Assembly (NCBI GenBank): GCA_009746045.1
Contig: RPFO01000270.1
Span: 62,001-126,000 of the forward strand
DNA: 64,000 nucleotides
Direction: 5' to 3'
Source: Mesostigma viride
Taxonomy: Eukaryota; Streptophyta; Mesostigmatophyceae; Mesostigmatales; Mesostigmataceae
Positions 29,736 through 43,941 of this stretch are shown here, in pieces. The position numbers and the translations under genes were made by a program. The notes beneath the pieces were generated by a model. The model had not been told where the DNA came from. It searched no databases and saw nothing but the letters and a program-made list of their open reading frames with translations. The first letter of the stretch is position 1. Each line of letters opens with the position of its first letter.

Positions 29736-31910
29736 GCGAGCACGGTTGTCAGTGTGGACCCGCGGCCAGAATCGTATCATTACGTCGAGCAAGCCCGGCT
29801 TTACCAGGGCGATGTCTCGTTGCAGCAGGCCTACGTCCGGGATGTGCTCAGTTGGTTGGTCCTGTCGCCACCTGACGGCTTCTGCGACAACGTTTATTTG
29901 ACGGTGAGTTCCTTGTGGCGTTACTCTGGTATGACCATATGTTTTTGTAAGCGTGATGTACTGGGCATGGTTGCTGTGTGTTATTCCATCCACCCAGGCT
30001 TTGGCCGGTGACGTAACCAAGTGGGTGTGGTGCAGCCCACCCATCAAATCGGATTGACCTGAAATTGACCTGAAACTTGGAAGATAGTTTTTGGGAGTGT
30101 GTTGCAGTGTGCCTACCAAGTTTCAGGCCAGTTGAATGTCATTTGATATGGGCTTCTACTCCCAGGCTTTGGCTTATTCAACACACCCCGACATAGTTGC
30201 TCGCCGGTAATAACCAAGTGGGTGTGGTGCATCCCACCCATCACATGACATCGGATTGACCTGAAACTTGGAAGGTAGTTTTTGGGAGTGTGTTGCAGTG
30301 TGCCCACCAAGTTTCAGGCCAATTGAATGTCATTGGGTATGGGCTGCCACTCCCAGGCTGTGGCTTGCATGGGGTGGCTGGCATGCGTGTGTGGGTGTGG
30401 GTGGTGACTGGCATGCATCAGTGGGTTTGTAGGGTGCCTGGCATGCGTGTGTGGGTGTGGGTGGTGGCTGGCATGCATGCGTGGGTTTGTGGGGTGGCTG
30501 CCATGCATGCGAGGGTGTGGGGGGAGCTGCCATGCATGCATGTGGGGCGGGGCGGGCTGGCATGCGTGCGTGGGTGTGGGAGTGGCTCGCATGCGTGCGT
30601 GGGTTTGTGGGGTGGCTGGCATGCTACGTGGGTGTGGGGGGTGGCTGGCATGCGTGGGTTTGTGGGGTGGCTGGCATGCATGCGTGCATGTGGGGGGGGG
30701 CTGGCATGCGTGCGTGGGTGTGGGAGTGGCTCGCATGCGTGCGTGGGTTTGTGGGGTGGCTGGCATGCTACGTGGGTGTGGGGGGTGGCTGGCATGCGTG
30801 GGTTTGTGGGGTGGCTGGCATGCATGCGTGCATGTGGGGGGGGGCTGGCATGCATGCGTGGGTGTGGGGGGGGGCTGCCATGCTACGTGGGGGGGGGGGG
30901 GGCTGGCATGCACGCGTGCATGTGGGGGAGGGCTGGCATGCATGCGTGCATGTGGGGGGTGGCTGGCATGCATGCGTGGGTTCGTGGGGGGGCTGCCATG
31001 CGTGCGTGGGTGTGGGGGTGAGCTGGCATGCGTGCCTGGGTGTGGGGGGGTGACTGGCATGCACGTGCATGTGGGGGGTGGGTGCATGGCATTCGTGCGT
31101 GGGTGTGGGGGGTGGCTGGCATGCATAAGTGGGTTTGTGGGGGGGCTGCCATGCATGCGTGCATGTGGGGGGGGCTGGCACGCGTGTGTGGGTTTGGGGG
31201 GTGGCTGGAATGCATAAGTGGGTTTGTGGGGGGGCTGCCGTGCATGCGTGCATGTGGGGGGGGGCTGGCATGCATGCGTGGGTTTGTGGGGTGGCTGGCA
31301 TGCCTGCGTGGGTGTGGGAGGGGGCTTACATGCGTGCGTGTGTGTGTGGGGGGGCTGTCATCCATTCGTGGGTGTGGTGGGGAGCTGCCATGCATGCGTG
31401 GGTTTAGGGGGCGGCTGGCATGCGTGCCTGCATTCGTGGGGTGGTTTCAGGCCAATTAAATGTCATTTGATATGGGCTGCCGTTCTTGCTCTGTTCGCAG
31501 ATGTTACATCTGGTGTCGTTCCTGCCTCCCATGCCGAGCGGTGGGCAGACTTCTGCGGAGGTGCAGCTGGTGAGTTTTTTGGTATGTTGCTTTCGTGGTG
31601 GTCTAATATGATTTTTATACCATTAATTGAGTGGAGGGTATGGTAGGAGCTGTCCACACGTTATTTTATTTTTTTTAACACGTCATTCTTTGCTTTGTGT
31701 TTGCTCTCATGTTTGTTGATTGCTTAGCTGGAGGCTGCACGATTTGGCACTGCCAACGAGTTCCTGGTAGCGGCCGCGGCGTGTAACGGGGACCCAGCGC
31801 AGTGCCTCGCTCGCACGCGGTTTCTTGCGGGCATGCTGGAAGCACGGCGTCTGCGCCAGGTGTATCAACTTGAAGATCGACTGTTTGCATCAGCAGACTA
31901 TTTGGACAGC
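29736..31910 (+). CDS. Partial host gene of unknown function: three phase-0 exons
   Basis: Three coding blocks with good splice signals. Exon 1: 29,736-29,903 (56 codons; acceptor CGTGTAG or, less likely, TTGTCAG ending 29,752; donor GTGAGT). Exon 2: 31,501-31,569 (23 codons; acceptor TGCTCTGTTCGCAG, donor GTGAGT). Exon 3: 31,728-31,910 (61 codons; acceptor TTGTTGATTGCTTAG, donor GTAAGT). All junctions are phase 0 and no exon has an in-frame stop, giving about 140 residues. The product looks helical: exon 1 has RLYQGDVSLQQAYVRDVL, exon 3 has FLAGMLEARRLRQVYQLEDR. I recognise no family. Start, stop and other exons are missing; downstream the intron runs into minisatellite and then a rearranged A unit, so the gene may be disrupted there. 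Intron 1 (1,597 bp) is mostly minisatellite. Confidence 0.6.
30003..30365 (+). repeat. ~190-bp direct repeat in intron 1, with a third fragment beyond the minisatellite
   Basis: Two copies (about 30,010-30,190 and 30,205-30,365) share ACCAAGTGGGTGTGGTGCA, GGAAG-TAGTTTTTGGGAGTG and TTTCAGGCCA-TTGAATGTCA. A third fragment with TTTCAGGCCAATTAAATGTC lies at about 31,444-31,480, right after the minisatellite. The minisatellite therefore sits inside a repeat copy. Confidence 0.8.
30366..31441 (-). repeat. ~30-bp minisatellite, G-rich strand in the sense of the host gene (intron 1)
   Basis: About 35 units of the same minisatellite as in B and C units, inverted: GTGGGTTTGTGGGGTGGCTG, GGCATGCGTGCGTGGG. 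Variant order differs from the array units, so it is not a simple copy of one of them. An internal ~120-bp segment is duplicated in tandem (about 30,555-30,675 and 30,695-30,815). Confidence 0.95.
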
Positions 31911-31970
31911 GTAAGTGGATGTGTGTGAGGAGATTAACTGTACAGACATTGTTCTTTGGTTGTTGTGTTT

Positions 31971-32530
31971 CTGGCATGCGTGGGTGTGTGTGTGGGGGGG
32001 GCAGGCATTCGTGCGTGGGTGTGTGTGGGCGGCAGGCATGCGTGCATGGGTGTGGGAGCGGCTGGCATGCGTGCGTGGGCGTGGGGGGGAGCTGCCATGC
32101 ATGCATGTGGGGCGGGGCGCGGGCTGCCATGCATTCGTCGGTGTGGGGGGGGAGTGCCATGCATGCGTGGGTTTAGGGGGGGGCTGGCATGCGTGCGTGG
32201 GTTTGTGGGGTGGCTGGCATGCATGTGTGTATGTGGGGGTGGCTGGCATGCATGCGTGAGTTTGTGGGTGTGGCTAGCATCGATGCGTGGGGTTCGTGGG
32301 GTGGCTGCCATGCATGCGTGCATGTGGGGGGGGGGTGGCATGCATACGTTGGTGAGGGGGGTGGCTGGCATGCGTGCGTGGGTTTTGGGGGGGGCTGGCA
32401 TGCGTGCGTGGGTTTGTGGGGTGGCTGGCATGCGTGCGTGGGTGTGGGGGGGAGCTGCCATGCATGCATGTGGGGCGGGGCGGGATGGCATGCAAGCCTG
32501 GGTGTGAAGGGGGGCTGGCATGCATTCGTG
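31971..32530 (-). repeat. ~30-bp minisatellite in the intron after exon 3
   Basis: About 19 G-rich-strand units begin 61 bp after the donor of exon 3 and end at 32,530, where the rearranged A unit starts. Same family as intron 1. Confidence 0.95.
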
Positions 32531-34817
<2,287 letters not shown>

Positions 34818-35877
34818 AATTCACAGTGGTCACAGTGAGGGCCTGTGGTTGCCCCATACTGGTGGTGGTTGTAAAGAAGTTAGCGAATACAAAACTTTCT
34901 TTCTTAAGGTGATTTTGAAGTGGGCATGAGCGATCGTGCACATGGTAACATTTGATGGCCATTCCATGGTGAAGTTGGGAATTGGATGGGATTGTTTGAT
35001 AAAGATGCGGTGGTGTGTCTTAAAATGAGCTGTGCTAATCTCATTATGAAGTGCTCAAGACAACTCATTATAATAAATCAGAGTTGGAACAAACATTGTC
35101 TGCATCATGCCCCAACTTGAACACTACATGAAGTGTGACACCTATGCTACGTGTGTTGCGGGCTAGCTGTGTCAGCAAACAATTTTAGCTTTTAGCCCTC
35201 AAATCGTGTCCAACTCGCGCCTCACAATAGGAGCCAGTTGCACCTTGCATGGTAATGTCCACAAACTAACCTAAAACCGTTTAGTGTCCATACTGGGACC
35301 AAAGCACACTCATATAGGGACTTGTATATGGTCTGTCAGGCCCCCAGCGGCTTGGCCGGCCAGGGCGGCATATTCTGACCTGGCCTGGCCCCAAGGGCAT
35401 TCCCAAAAGGGTAGGGAAACATGCCACGAACTACACCCAGATGTTGCTGGATGACCTACTCATCCCAGCCATAACTCATAAAAAATGCCTACAATATTTG
35501 GAACGAATCCATGCATCGATGCTCCTACACCAATCAGTTTTCTGCACCGCCATAGCCTCGAATTTGCATGTACGTAATTATTTCGTCCCAGTGGACCTTT
35601 AGCGAGATGACTTGCCTGAACGTGTTCAGACGGGGCGCGTGCCAGGAAACAGCTCGAAGCTGGGAAAAGCAGGGGGCTCCGCCTGCGGACGGGCCGTACG
35701 AAGCCGAAATTTTATGGCTCCCGCTGGCCCCCCCGCCTCGGCGCCTTCGGCCACTGCCCCTTCGCGCTGCGCGCCCCGCGTGGCGCCGACGTTCCCGAGG
35801 ACGCACCCCGCGGGTGTACGCGCCAATCGCCCGCTCAGGCGCCAAAAAGTCCGGGCCCCGAAGGGGCCCCCATCTTG
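34818..35877 (+). mobile_element. Flank and tail of subfamily A unit U8
   Basis: Reverse complement of 13,436-14,480, slightly diverged (for example an extra CTTGTATATGGT near 35,321). Contains CTGAACGTGTTCAG near 35,618 and ends in hairpin GGGCCCC-GAA-GGGGCCC with CTTG at 35,874-35,877, abutting the TC start of U9. Confidence 0.8.
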
Positions 35878-38800
35878 TCCCCTTCTAGTAACTACGATTA
35901 ACACGAACGAAAAGATTGGGCAAACCGTGAGGCCCGAAAAGTGGCCCGTACGAGAACCGCGAGCGCAGGGCGGCCGATAGTCAGGGCGATCCGGAGATCC
36001 GCGGTGGCGCCCAATCGGAGCAGTTGCCCGAAAAGTGGCAAACTAGGCAGATCGACTGTCACAAAGTCTGAACGGGGTCTGAAACGGCAGTTACGTCCAG
36101 ATCCGGTTCAGCACTTTTGCGGGCAGATAGGAGGCCAGCCAATGGCCGCGGCCAGATAAAAATACGGAACCCGGCACGATGTCGGCTTCTTCGAGGGCGT
36201 CAAACTCTGTGTCGCGAATCAAACATCCCATCGCTAGCGGCGATCAACTGCGGCTACTGGGCCCATCGCTTGGCCGAGAGGGCGCCGTCCTAAAATTTCG
36301 TAGCGTTCAGTGCGTCAGTTCGACGGAACGTCCAGAAATTGTTTCGAAACCGTGCAAATAATGTTTAGAAACCGTGAAATTTTGGGCGTTACGGCCGTTT
36401 CGTTGTCCGCATTTCGTTCAGAAACCGTTTCACTGAGCGTTTCCGTTGCAATTTTCGATTCAGACCGAAGTTATAGTCTGAACATGATGTGACTGATATT
36501 TATTCTAAAATTATACGCAAAATTTGAGTTGGAGGAGTGGAGAGTAGTATGATGCTTGCTGGACGAATTTCTGCCAGATTCCGTACTTACCAAGCTGGAA
36601 ATAAATGACTTGGGAGGATTTTCAAGTGGGTAGTACGCGGTGCTGGACCGCCTGGACGCGCCCAAGCAATCGAACGTGCATAAACCAGGACTGCGAGGGG
36701 GAGAGGGTGCGACATGCTGCGACAGCACTTAATTTAATTTCCTGCTGGCTGGGGATGGCGGTCAACGCTGCCTGGAAAATTGGGGATGGACAATGCGTGG
36801 GCATTGCTTTTATAGCGTTCAATGTTCCATTTCGATGCGTACCTTTAAATTGTTTCTGATCTGGCTGGACGTCGGTGGGCAGTCACGTGCGTGGGAGAGG
36901 TTCGGGGCGCTATGGCCTGCTGCGATAGCTAGGGACCTGGAAATGGAATGTCGTTGTAGATTTAGGTATTATGTTATCGTGCTTCTTTGCTTGACGTATT
37001 GGGTGCCTAGTGAAATCAGTTTGCTGTTCGTGGAAGGCGTGGGTGTGGCCGACGAGTTTCTGTTGTCGTCACACAATATTGGAATGAACGCTGGAATCAC
37101 TTGTTGCCACGGGACGTACGCTGGCGATGCCGATGGTGAGTCGTTTGTTTCGATGACCGGGCTAGAATCTGTGATGCTTTTTTCTGGAATATACTGGGCG
37201 GTGAACGCCCCTGTGGATGCTTGCCTGGTCATGAGTTTAGGGAGTCATTTACTGCTGTACTCGCTGACATTCATGGTGCTTACTGCGTAAGATAATCTGC
37301 CTTGCTTCGCGCGTGGATTTTCACTGGGGTGAAGAGCGCGTCTGGTAACATGTTTACGTGGTGTATAAGGTGATCAATCAACCATTTGTTCATAGAAGGT
37401 GTGACAGTAGAATGTGTTTTATATTTCTTCATCAAGCAAGTCAAAAGTAATCTCCACTGGCTTACAACCTGAATCTTGCTTTGCTGGGTCTTCTGTGTTC
37501 CTGTCTCATTGTGCAGGCTATCCCCTTGGTTGACCAACCAGGTGATTTGTGGTGCCAGCGGGGCCATATTCGTTTTCTTCTCATTTTCCATCCGTGGCAA
37601 CGGACCGCATGGGCGGGCGGGAGGGCAGAGAGGGCAGGGCAGGCCACGCCAGGCGAGGCAGGAAAGGCTGCAAGGGTATACAGCACAGGTAGGCTGGCAG
37701 GCAAGGGCCATGGGGCATGAGCCATGGGGCTTGAGCTACGAGCCTTGCGGCATGGGGTTTGGGGATGGGGCAAACAGGAGGGCAGGCAGCCAGCCACATC
37801 CACATGATTAGGGGCCAGACAGCAATCAGGGGCACCGCGGGCCCACGCATGCATGCCAGGCACCCCACCAACCCACGCACGCATGCCAGCCACCCCCATG
37901 CCCACGCACGCATGCCAGCCACCCCCCCCCCTTACACAAACCCACTTATGCATGCCAGCCACCCCCCACACCCACGTACGCATGCCAGCCACCCTTCACA
38001 CCCACGCACACATGGCAGCCACCCCACGAACCCAGGCACGCATGCCAGCCCCCCCCTAAACCCACGCATGCATGGCAGCCCCCCACCACACCCACGCATG
38101 CATGCCACTCCGCCCCCACACCCACGGACGCATGCCAGCCACCCCCCATACCCACGTACGCCCCCCCCACACCCACGCACGCATGCCAGCCCCTCCCCTC
38201 GTGCATGCATGCATGCCAGCCACCCCACAAACCCACGCATGGATGCCAGCCCCCCCACATGCATGCATGCATGCCAGCCCCCCCCACACCCACGCACGCA
38301 TGGCAGCCGCCCCCCCAACCCCAAAACACATGCCAGCCACCCCCCACATGCACGCATGCTTGCCAGCCACCCCACATGCAAACAAGCCCCCCCCCACATG
38401 CATGCTTGCATTCCAGCCACCCCACAAACCCATGCACGCATGCCAGCCACCCCCACACCCACGCACGCATCCCAGCCACCCCACGAGCCCACGCATGCAT
38501 GCCAGCCACCTCCCACACGCACGCATGGATGCCAGCCACCCCCCACATGCACGTGCATGCCAGCCACCCCCCACACCCACGCACGCATGGCAGCCCACCC
38601 CACGAACCCAGGCACGCATGCCAGCCACCCCCTAAACCCACGCACGCATGGCAGCCCACCCCCAAACCCAGGCACGCATGCCAGCCACCCACACCCACGC
38701 ATGCATGTCAGCCCCCCCCCCCCACACGCATGCATGCCAGCCCCCCCCAAACCCACACACGCGTGCCAGCCCCCCCCACATGCACGCATGCATGCCAGCC

Positions 38801-39965
38801 ACCCCACAAACCCACTTATGCATGCCAGCCACCCCCGTCACCAAGTACGCATGCCGTCCCCCCCCACACCCACGCACGCATGCCAGCCTGCCCCGCCCCA
38901 CATGCGTGCATGGCAGCTCCCGCCCACACCCACGCATGCATGCCAGCCACCCCACAAACCCATGCACGCATGCCAGCCACCCCCACACCCACGCACGTAT
39001 GCCACCCCCCCACAAACCCACGCACGCATGCCAGCCACCCCCCACATGCACGCATGCATGACAGCCACCCCCCACATGCACGTGCATGCCAGCCACCCCC
39101 CACACCCACATACGCATGCCAGCCACCCCCCACACCCACGCACGCATATCAGCCACCCCACAAACCCACGCATGCATGCCAGCCACCCCCCACATGCACG
39201 CATGCATGCCAGCCACCCCCCGCATGCACGTGCATGCTAGCCACCCCCCACACCCACGTACGCATGCCAGCCACCCCCCACACCCACGCACGCATGGCAG
39301 CCACCCCACAAACCCAGGCACACATGCCAGCCACCCTCTAAACCCACGCATGCATGGCAGCTCCCCACCACACCCACGAATGGACAGGGCACGCCCCACG
39401 GTCGCGCACAAGGGCACTGTCGAGTAATGTACAAAACGTTGTCTACATGAAGTCATGGTGGGCATGAACGACGGTGCATGTGTTTACAAAGGATTGCCAC
39501 TCAATGAATATTAATGAATGATGAACATGGGAGTTTGCATGGAAGTGTTTGGTCGTTATGGCTGCCGCTTGCAAAAAGCGGTACCCACATTGTGTCCTGC
39601 ATGGCATAGCTGCATTGTCAGTTTCAGTTGTTAGGAAGTAATGAGTAAGGAAATACTTGCATGCAATGAACGGCGACGTCTCACAATATACGGTACTATT
39701 CGGACTGGGTTGATGTACTAGTAGTACGACGCGTGCTGGACGTGCACGTGAGGGACGGAGCGTGGGATCGACGGTGCGGCAGGCCGGCGCGAGCGCGCGC
39801 GATGGGAAGCCCCCAAAGGAAGGCCGCCGAGCGTTCGCCCCCCGGCGTAGGGGCCGGGCCGGTCGGCGGGCTCAACCCGGCGGGTCGAAGCTTTCGGCGG
39901 GGGCCTCAGGGCCCCTGGTGGCGTAGTGCGTCCGAAAAAGTGGGGGGCCTTGGCCCCCCCACTAG
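35878..39965 (+). mobile_element. Subfamily C Helitron-like unit U9 (4,088 bp)
   Basis: Head TCCCCTTCTAGTAACTACGAT; divergent palindromic zone (GTTCAG and CTGAAC at several sites in 36,060-36,490); module about 36,700-37,590, which lacks about 180 bp present in B modules; a short GC-rich stretch with GGCAGGCAGCCAGCCACATC resembling the A block; minisatellite 37,842-39,381; shortened flank; unique GC-rich tail with hairpin GGGGGGCC-TT-GGCCCCCC ending near 39,959 and CTAG at 39,962-39,965. CTAG fits the canonical Helitron CTRR end. No gene is supported. Confidence 0.75.
37842..39381 (+). repeat. ~30-bp minisatellite of U9, most diverged variants
   Basis: About 50 units with more variation than in B units (CACATGCACGTGCATGCC, CCCTAAACCCACGCA) and no clear ~447-bp higher-order period. 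Confidence 0.95.
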
Positions 39966-41570
39966 TCCCCTAATGTAACTACGATTTATGAAGCCCGAAA
40001 ACTTTGGCCGAGGCCGTAGGCCGAAGGTGGGGCCGTCCCCGCGCCCCCTAGCGCGGGAGCGGACGACGTCCAGACCGTAGCGAGATGGCCAATCGCCGTA
40101 GTACAAAGAAAATCCCCAAACCTTGGAGATCGAGTCTCACATCTCCTGAACGGGTGCTGAAACGCTGAACATGTTCAGACTTTTGCGGGCAGGTGGGGCG
40201 TCTCGCCAATCCGCGCGGCCTCAGGACGGAACGGCGCGTTGACTTTTAAACGTCAAACGTTGGCGAATGGATCTCTCCTCAAACTTTCCACAGTTTCCCG
40301 TTGCACCACTTTGGACAAGGGGACCAACCGGTGCACGCCGTTTTGAATAACGCGCTCGAGGTTAGGGCCACAACGTCAATGGAATGCGATTTTCTGAACG
40401 GATGGATCAAATTTGCAGGACGGTTGGAAGGTTCAGAGCCGAACTGGCGTTCAGTCAGGGTGGGGCGAAATAGCAGTGGGAACTGGGAATTATTGGCAAA
40501 GCGTGCGGCATGCTCGGGGCGAAAAACAAAGTGACGTGCTGCGCGAGCAATTTTCCTTGTGCTGGCTGGCGATGGCAGGCAACGTAGGCTAGAAAATTGG
40601 GATGGGGAATGCGCAGCCATGGTTTTATACGTCAAAATTTTATGTTTGAAGAGCAAGTGCGAAATTTTATGAGCTGGAGGTGCGTCAACGGAGTGATACC
40701 TGCGTGGGAGAGGTCCGTGTCGCTATGGCGACCTGGAAATGGAATGTCGTTGTAGATTTAGGTATTGTAGTATCATGCTTAACTGCTTTACGTATTGGGT
40801 GCCTAGTGAAATCAGTTTGCTGTTCGTGGAAGGCTTGGGGTGTGGCCAACGAGCTTCTGCTGTCGCCACATCATATTGGAAAGAACGCTGGATTTTTTGC
40901 CACGGGACGTAACCGGCGATGCCGATGGTGAGGCGTTTGTTTCGATGACCGGGGTAGTACCTGCTCTCTTTCTGATGCATTTTCATGGTTGCGTTCTTTC
41001 CATTTCGCCGAATCCACCTAGTCGCAGCAAAGACATAGCGTAGCAAGGGTCTGCGTTTTATTTTCTTAGCCGTGCAGGACGCCATCTTCATGGTCCTTCG
41101 CATGTCCTGTGTGAACGTCCGTTGCCCAAGGATCTGTGATGCTTTTTTCTGGAATATACTGGGCGGTGAAAGCCCCTCTGGATGCTTGCCTGGTCACGGG
41201 TTTGGGGCGTCATTTACTGCTGTACTGGCTGACATTCATGGTGCTTTCTGCGTAAGCTGACTTGCTTCGCACGTGGATTTTGACTGGACTGAAGAGCGCG
41301 TCTGGTAGCATGTTTACGTGGTGTATAAGGTGATCAATCAACCATTTGTTTATAGAAGGTGTGACAATAGAAGGTGTGTTATATATTTCTTCATCAAGCA
41401 TGTCAAAAGTAATCTCCACTCGCTTACAACCTGAATTTTGCTTTGCTGGGTCTGCTGTGTTTGTGTCTCACTGTGCAGGCTATCCCCTTGGTTGATCAAC
41501 CAGGTGATTTTTGGTGGCAGCGGGGCCATATACTCTTCTTGGCGTTTTTCATCCATGGCATGTCAACCAA

Positions 41571-42890
41571 CGCATGCATGCCAGCCCCTCCCACACCCAC
41601 GCACACATGTTAGCTATACCCCACAAACCCACGCATGGATTCCAGCCACCCCCCACATGCCCGCATGCATGCCAGCCACCCCACCAATCCACGCACGCAT
41701 GCCAGCCACCCCCACACCCACGCACGCATGCCAGCCACCCCACAACCCACTTATGCATTCCAGCAACCCCCACAGCCACTTACGCATGCCAGCCACCCCC
41801 CACCCCCACGCACGCATGGCAGCCACCCCACGAACCCACGCACGCGTGCCAGCCCCCCCTTAAAACCACGCATGCATGGCAGCTCCCCACCACACCCACG
41901 CATGCATGCCACTCCCCCCGCCAACCACCCACGCATGCCAGCCCCCCGACACACGCATGGCAGCCCCCCCCACACCCACGCACGCATGCCAGCCCTACCC
42001 CACATGCAGGCATGCATGCCAGCCACCCCCCACACCCACGCATGCATGCCAGCCCCTCCCACACCCACGCCCGCATGCCAGCTACCCCACAAACCCACGC
42101 ATGCATGCCAGCGACCCCCCACATGCACGCATGCATGCCAGCCACCCCACCAACCCACGCACGCATGCCAGCCCATCACAAACCCACTTATGCATGCCAG
42201 CCACCCCCCACACCCACGTACGCATGCCAGCCACCCCACACACCCACGCACGCATGGCAGCCACCCCACCAACCCACACACGCGTGCCAGCCCCCCCCTA
42301 ACCCCACGCATGCATGGCAGCCCCCCACCACACCCACGCATGCATGCCACTCCCCCCCACACCCACGCACGCATGCGAGCCCCCCCCACACCCACGCACG
42401 CATGAGAGCCCCCCCCACACCCACGCACGCATGCCAGCCCCACCCCACATGCAGGCATGCATGCCAGCCACCCCCCACACCCACGCATGCATGCCAGCCC
42501 CTCCCACACCCACGCCCGCATGCCAGCTACCCCACAAACCCACGCATGCATGCCAGCGACCCCCCACATGCACGCATGCATGCCAGCCACCCCACCAACC
42601 CACGCACGCATGCCAGCCCATCACAAACCCACTTATGCATGCCAGCCACCCCCCACACCCACGCACGCATGCCAGCCACCCCACACACCCACGCACGCAT
42701 GGCAGCCACCCCACGAACCCACACACGCGTGCCAGCCCCCCCTAACCCCACTTATGCATGGCAGCCCCCCACCACACCCACGCATGCATGCCACTCCCCC
42801 CCCACACCCACGCACGCATGCGAGCCCCCCCCACACCCACGCACGCATGCGAGGCCCCCCCACACCCACGCAAGCATGCCAGCCCCCCCC
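41571..42890 (+). repeat. ~30-bp minisatellite of U10 (1,320 bp)
   Basis: About 44 units; CACATGCAGG variants at 42,001 and 42,446 (445-bp higher-order period). Length matches U11, U12 and U14 within one base. Confidence 0.95.
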
Positions 42891-43267
42891 ATGAAGTCAT
42901 AGTGGGCACCACGGAGTCATGCTATGATTTAATTTTTTCAATTTCATAATGGGAATGACGGATGGTGCATGTGTGAACAAAGGAATGAAAGGATTGCCAC
43001 TCAATGAATATTAATTAATGATGAAAATGGGAGTTTGCATGGGAGTGTTTGGTCCTTATGGCTGGCTTGCAAAAAGCAGTACCCAAATTTCGAAGTATTT
43101 GACAGCGAAATATCTGTAAAGTATATCGCATGGTATAATTAATTAATGAATGGTACGCTGAAATTCATTGTGCGGGCTCTCTCTGCATGTGATAAACAAT
43201 TTTAGCTTTGAGGGCATGCAACAAGACATGCTAGCATTAAAATGAAATTAAATTTAACATGACTAGT

Positions 43268-43663
43268 TCGCGTGATTTTCGCGACATGTAGCAAAATTTT
43301 CACACATTTTCGCACGATTTCGCACGATTTCGCACAATTTTGCATGATTTCGCACAATTTCGCATGGATTTCAACCAAGGGTCATTCAAAAAGTGACGTT
43401 TGACAAACCTCGCATGAATTCACACACGTTGTGCACATCAAAATTTTTACCGTCGACATTTTTCACATGAAATTTCGCACAATTTCAGCAAATTTCGCAC
43501 AAATTCGCACGATTTCAGCAAATTTCACACGATTTCAGCAAATTTCGCACAATTTCGCACGATTTCGCACGACGAATCACTCTGCAGAGTGACGATCGTC
43601 GAAAAAGTCAAAAAAACGACCAAAAGTGTCACACTTTTCGGAACATTTGAAGTGGGCCCGGCC
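43268..43663 (+). repeat. Diverged flank segment with ATTTCGCACG-type decamer repeats
   Basis: AT-rich runs of ATTTCGCACGA, ATTTCGCACA and ATTTCAGCAA with periods near 10 and 20 bp. Short matches to the normal flank (CGACATGTAGCA; GGTCATTCAAAAAG) show it is a distant paralogue of the flank expanded by short repeats. It also holds the 16-bp palindrome TCACTCTGCAGAGTGA (43,577-43,592) and GACGATCGTC (43,591-43,600). No gene is seen. Confidence 0.75.
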
Positions 43664-43941
43664 GCCAGCCCATCACAAACCCACTTATGCATGCCAGCCA
43701 CCCCCCACACCCACGTACGCATGCCAGCCACCCCACACACCCACGCACGCATGGCAGCCACCCCACGAACCCACACACGCGTGCCAGCCCCCCCTAACCC
43801 CACTTATGCATGGCAGCCCCCCACCACACCCACGCATGCATGCCACTCCCCCCCACACCCACGCACGCATGCGAGCCCCCCCACACCCACGCACGCATGC
43901 GAGGCCCCCCCACACCCACGCAAGCATGCCAGCCCCCCCCC
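43664..43941 (+). repeat. Second, short minisatellite block of U10
   Basis: About nine ~30-bp units identical in order to the last part of the main block, followed again by ATGAAGTCATAGTGGGCACC. Confidence 0.95.

Noticed and set aside
41571-42890. CRISPR-like regular ~30-bp repeats
   Set aside because: Repeats are contiguous without unique spacers, the window is eukaryotic, and there are no cas genes.
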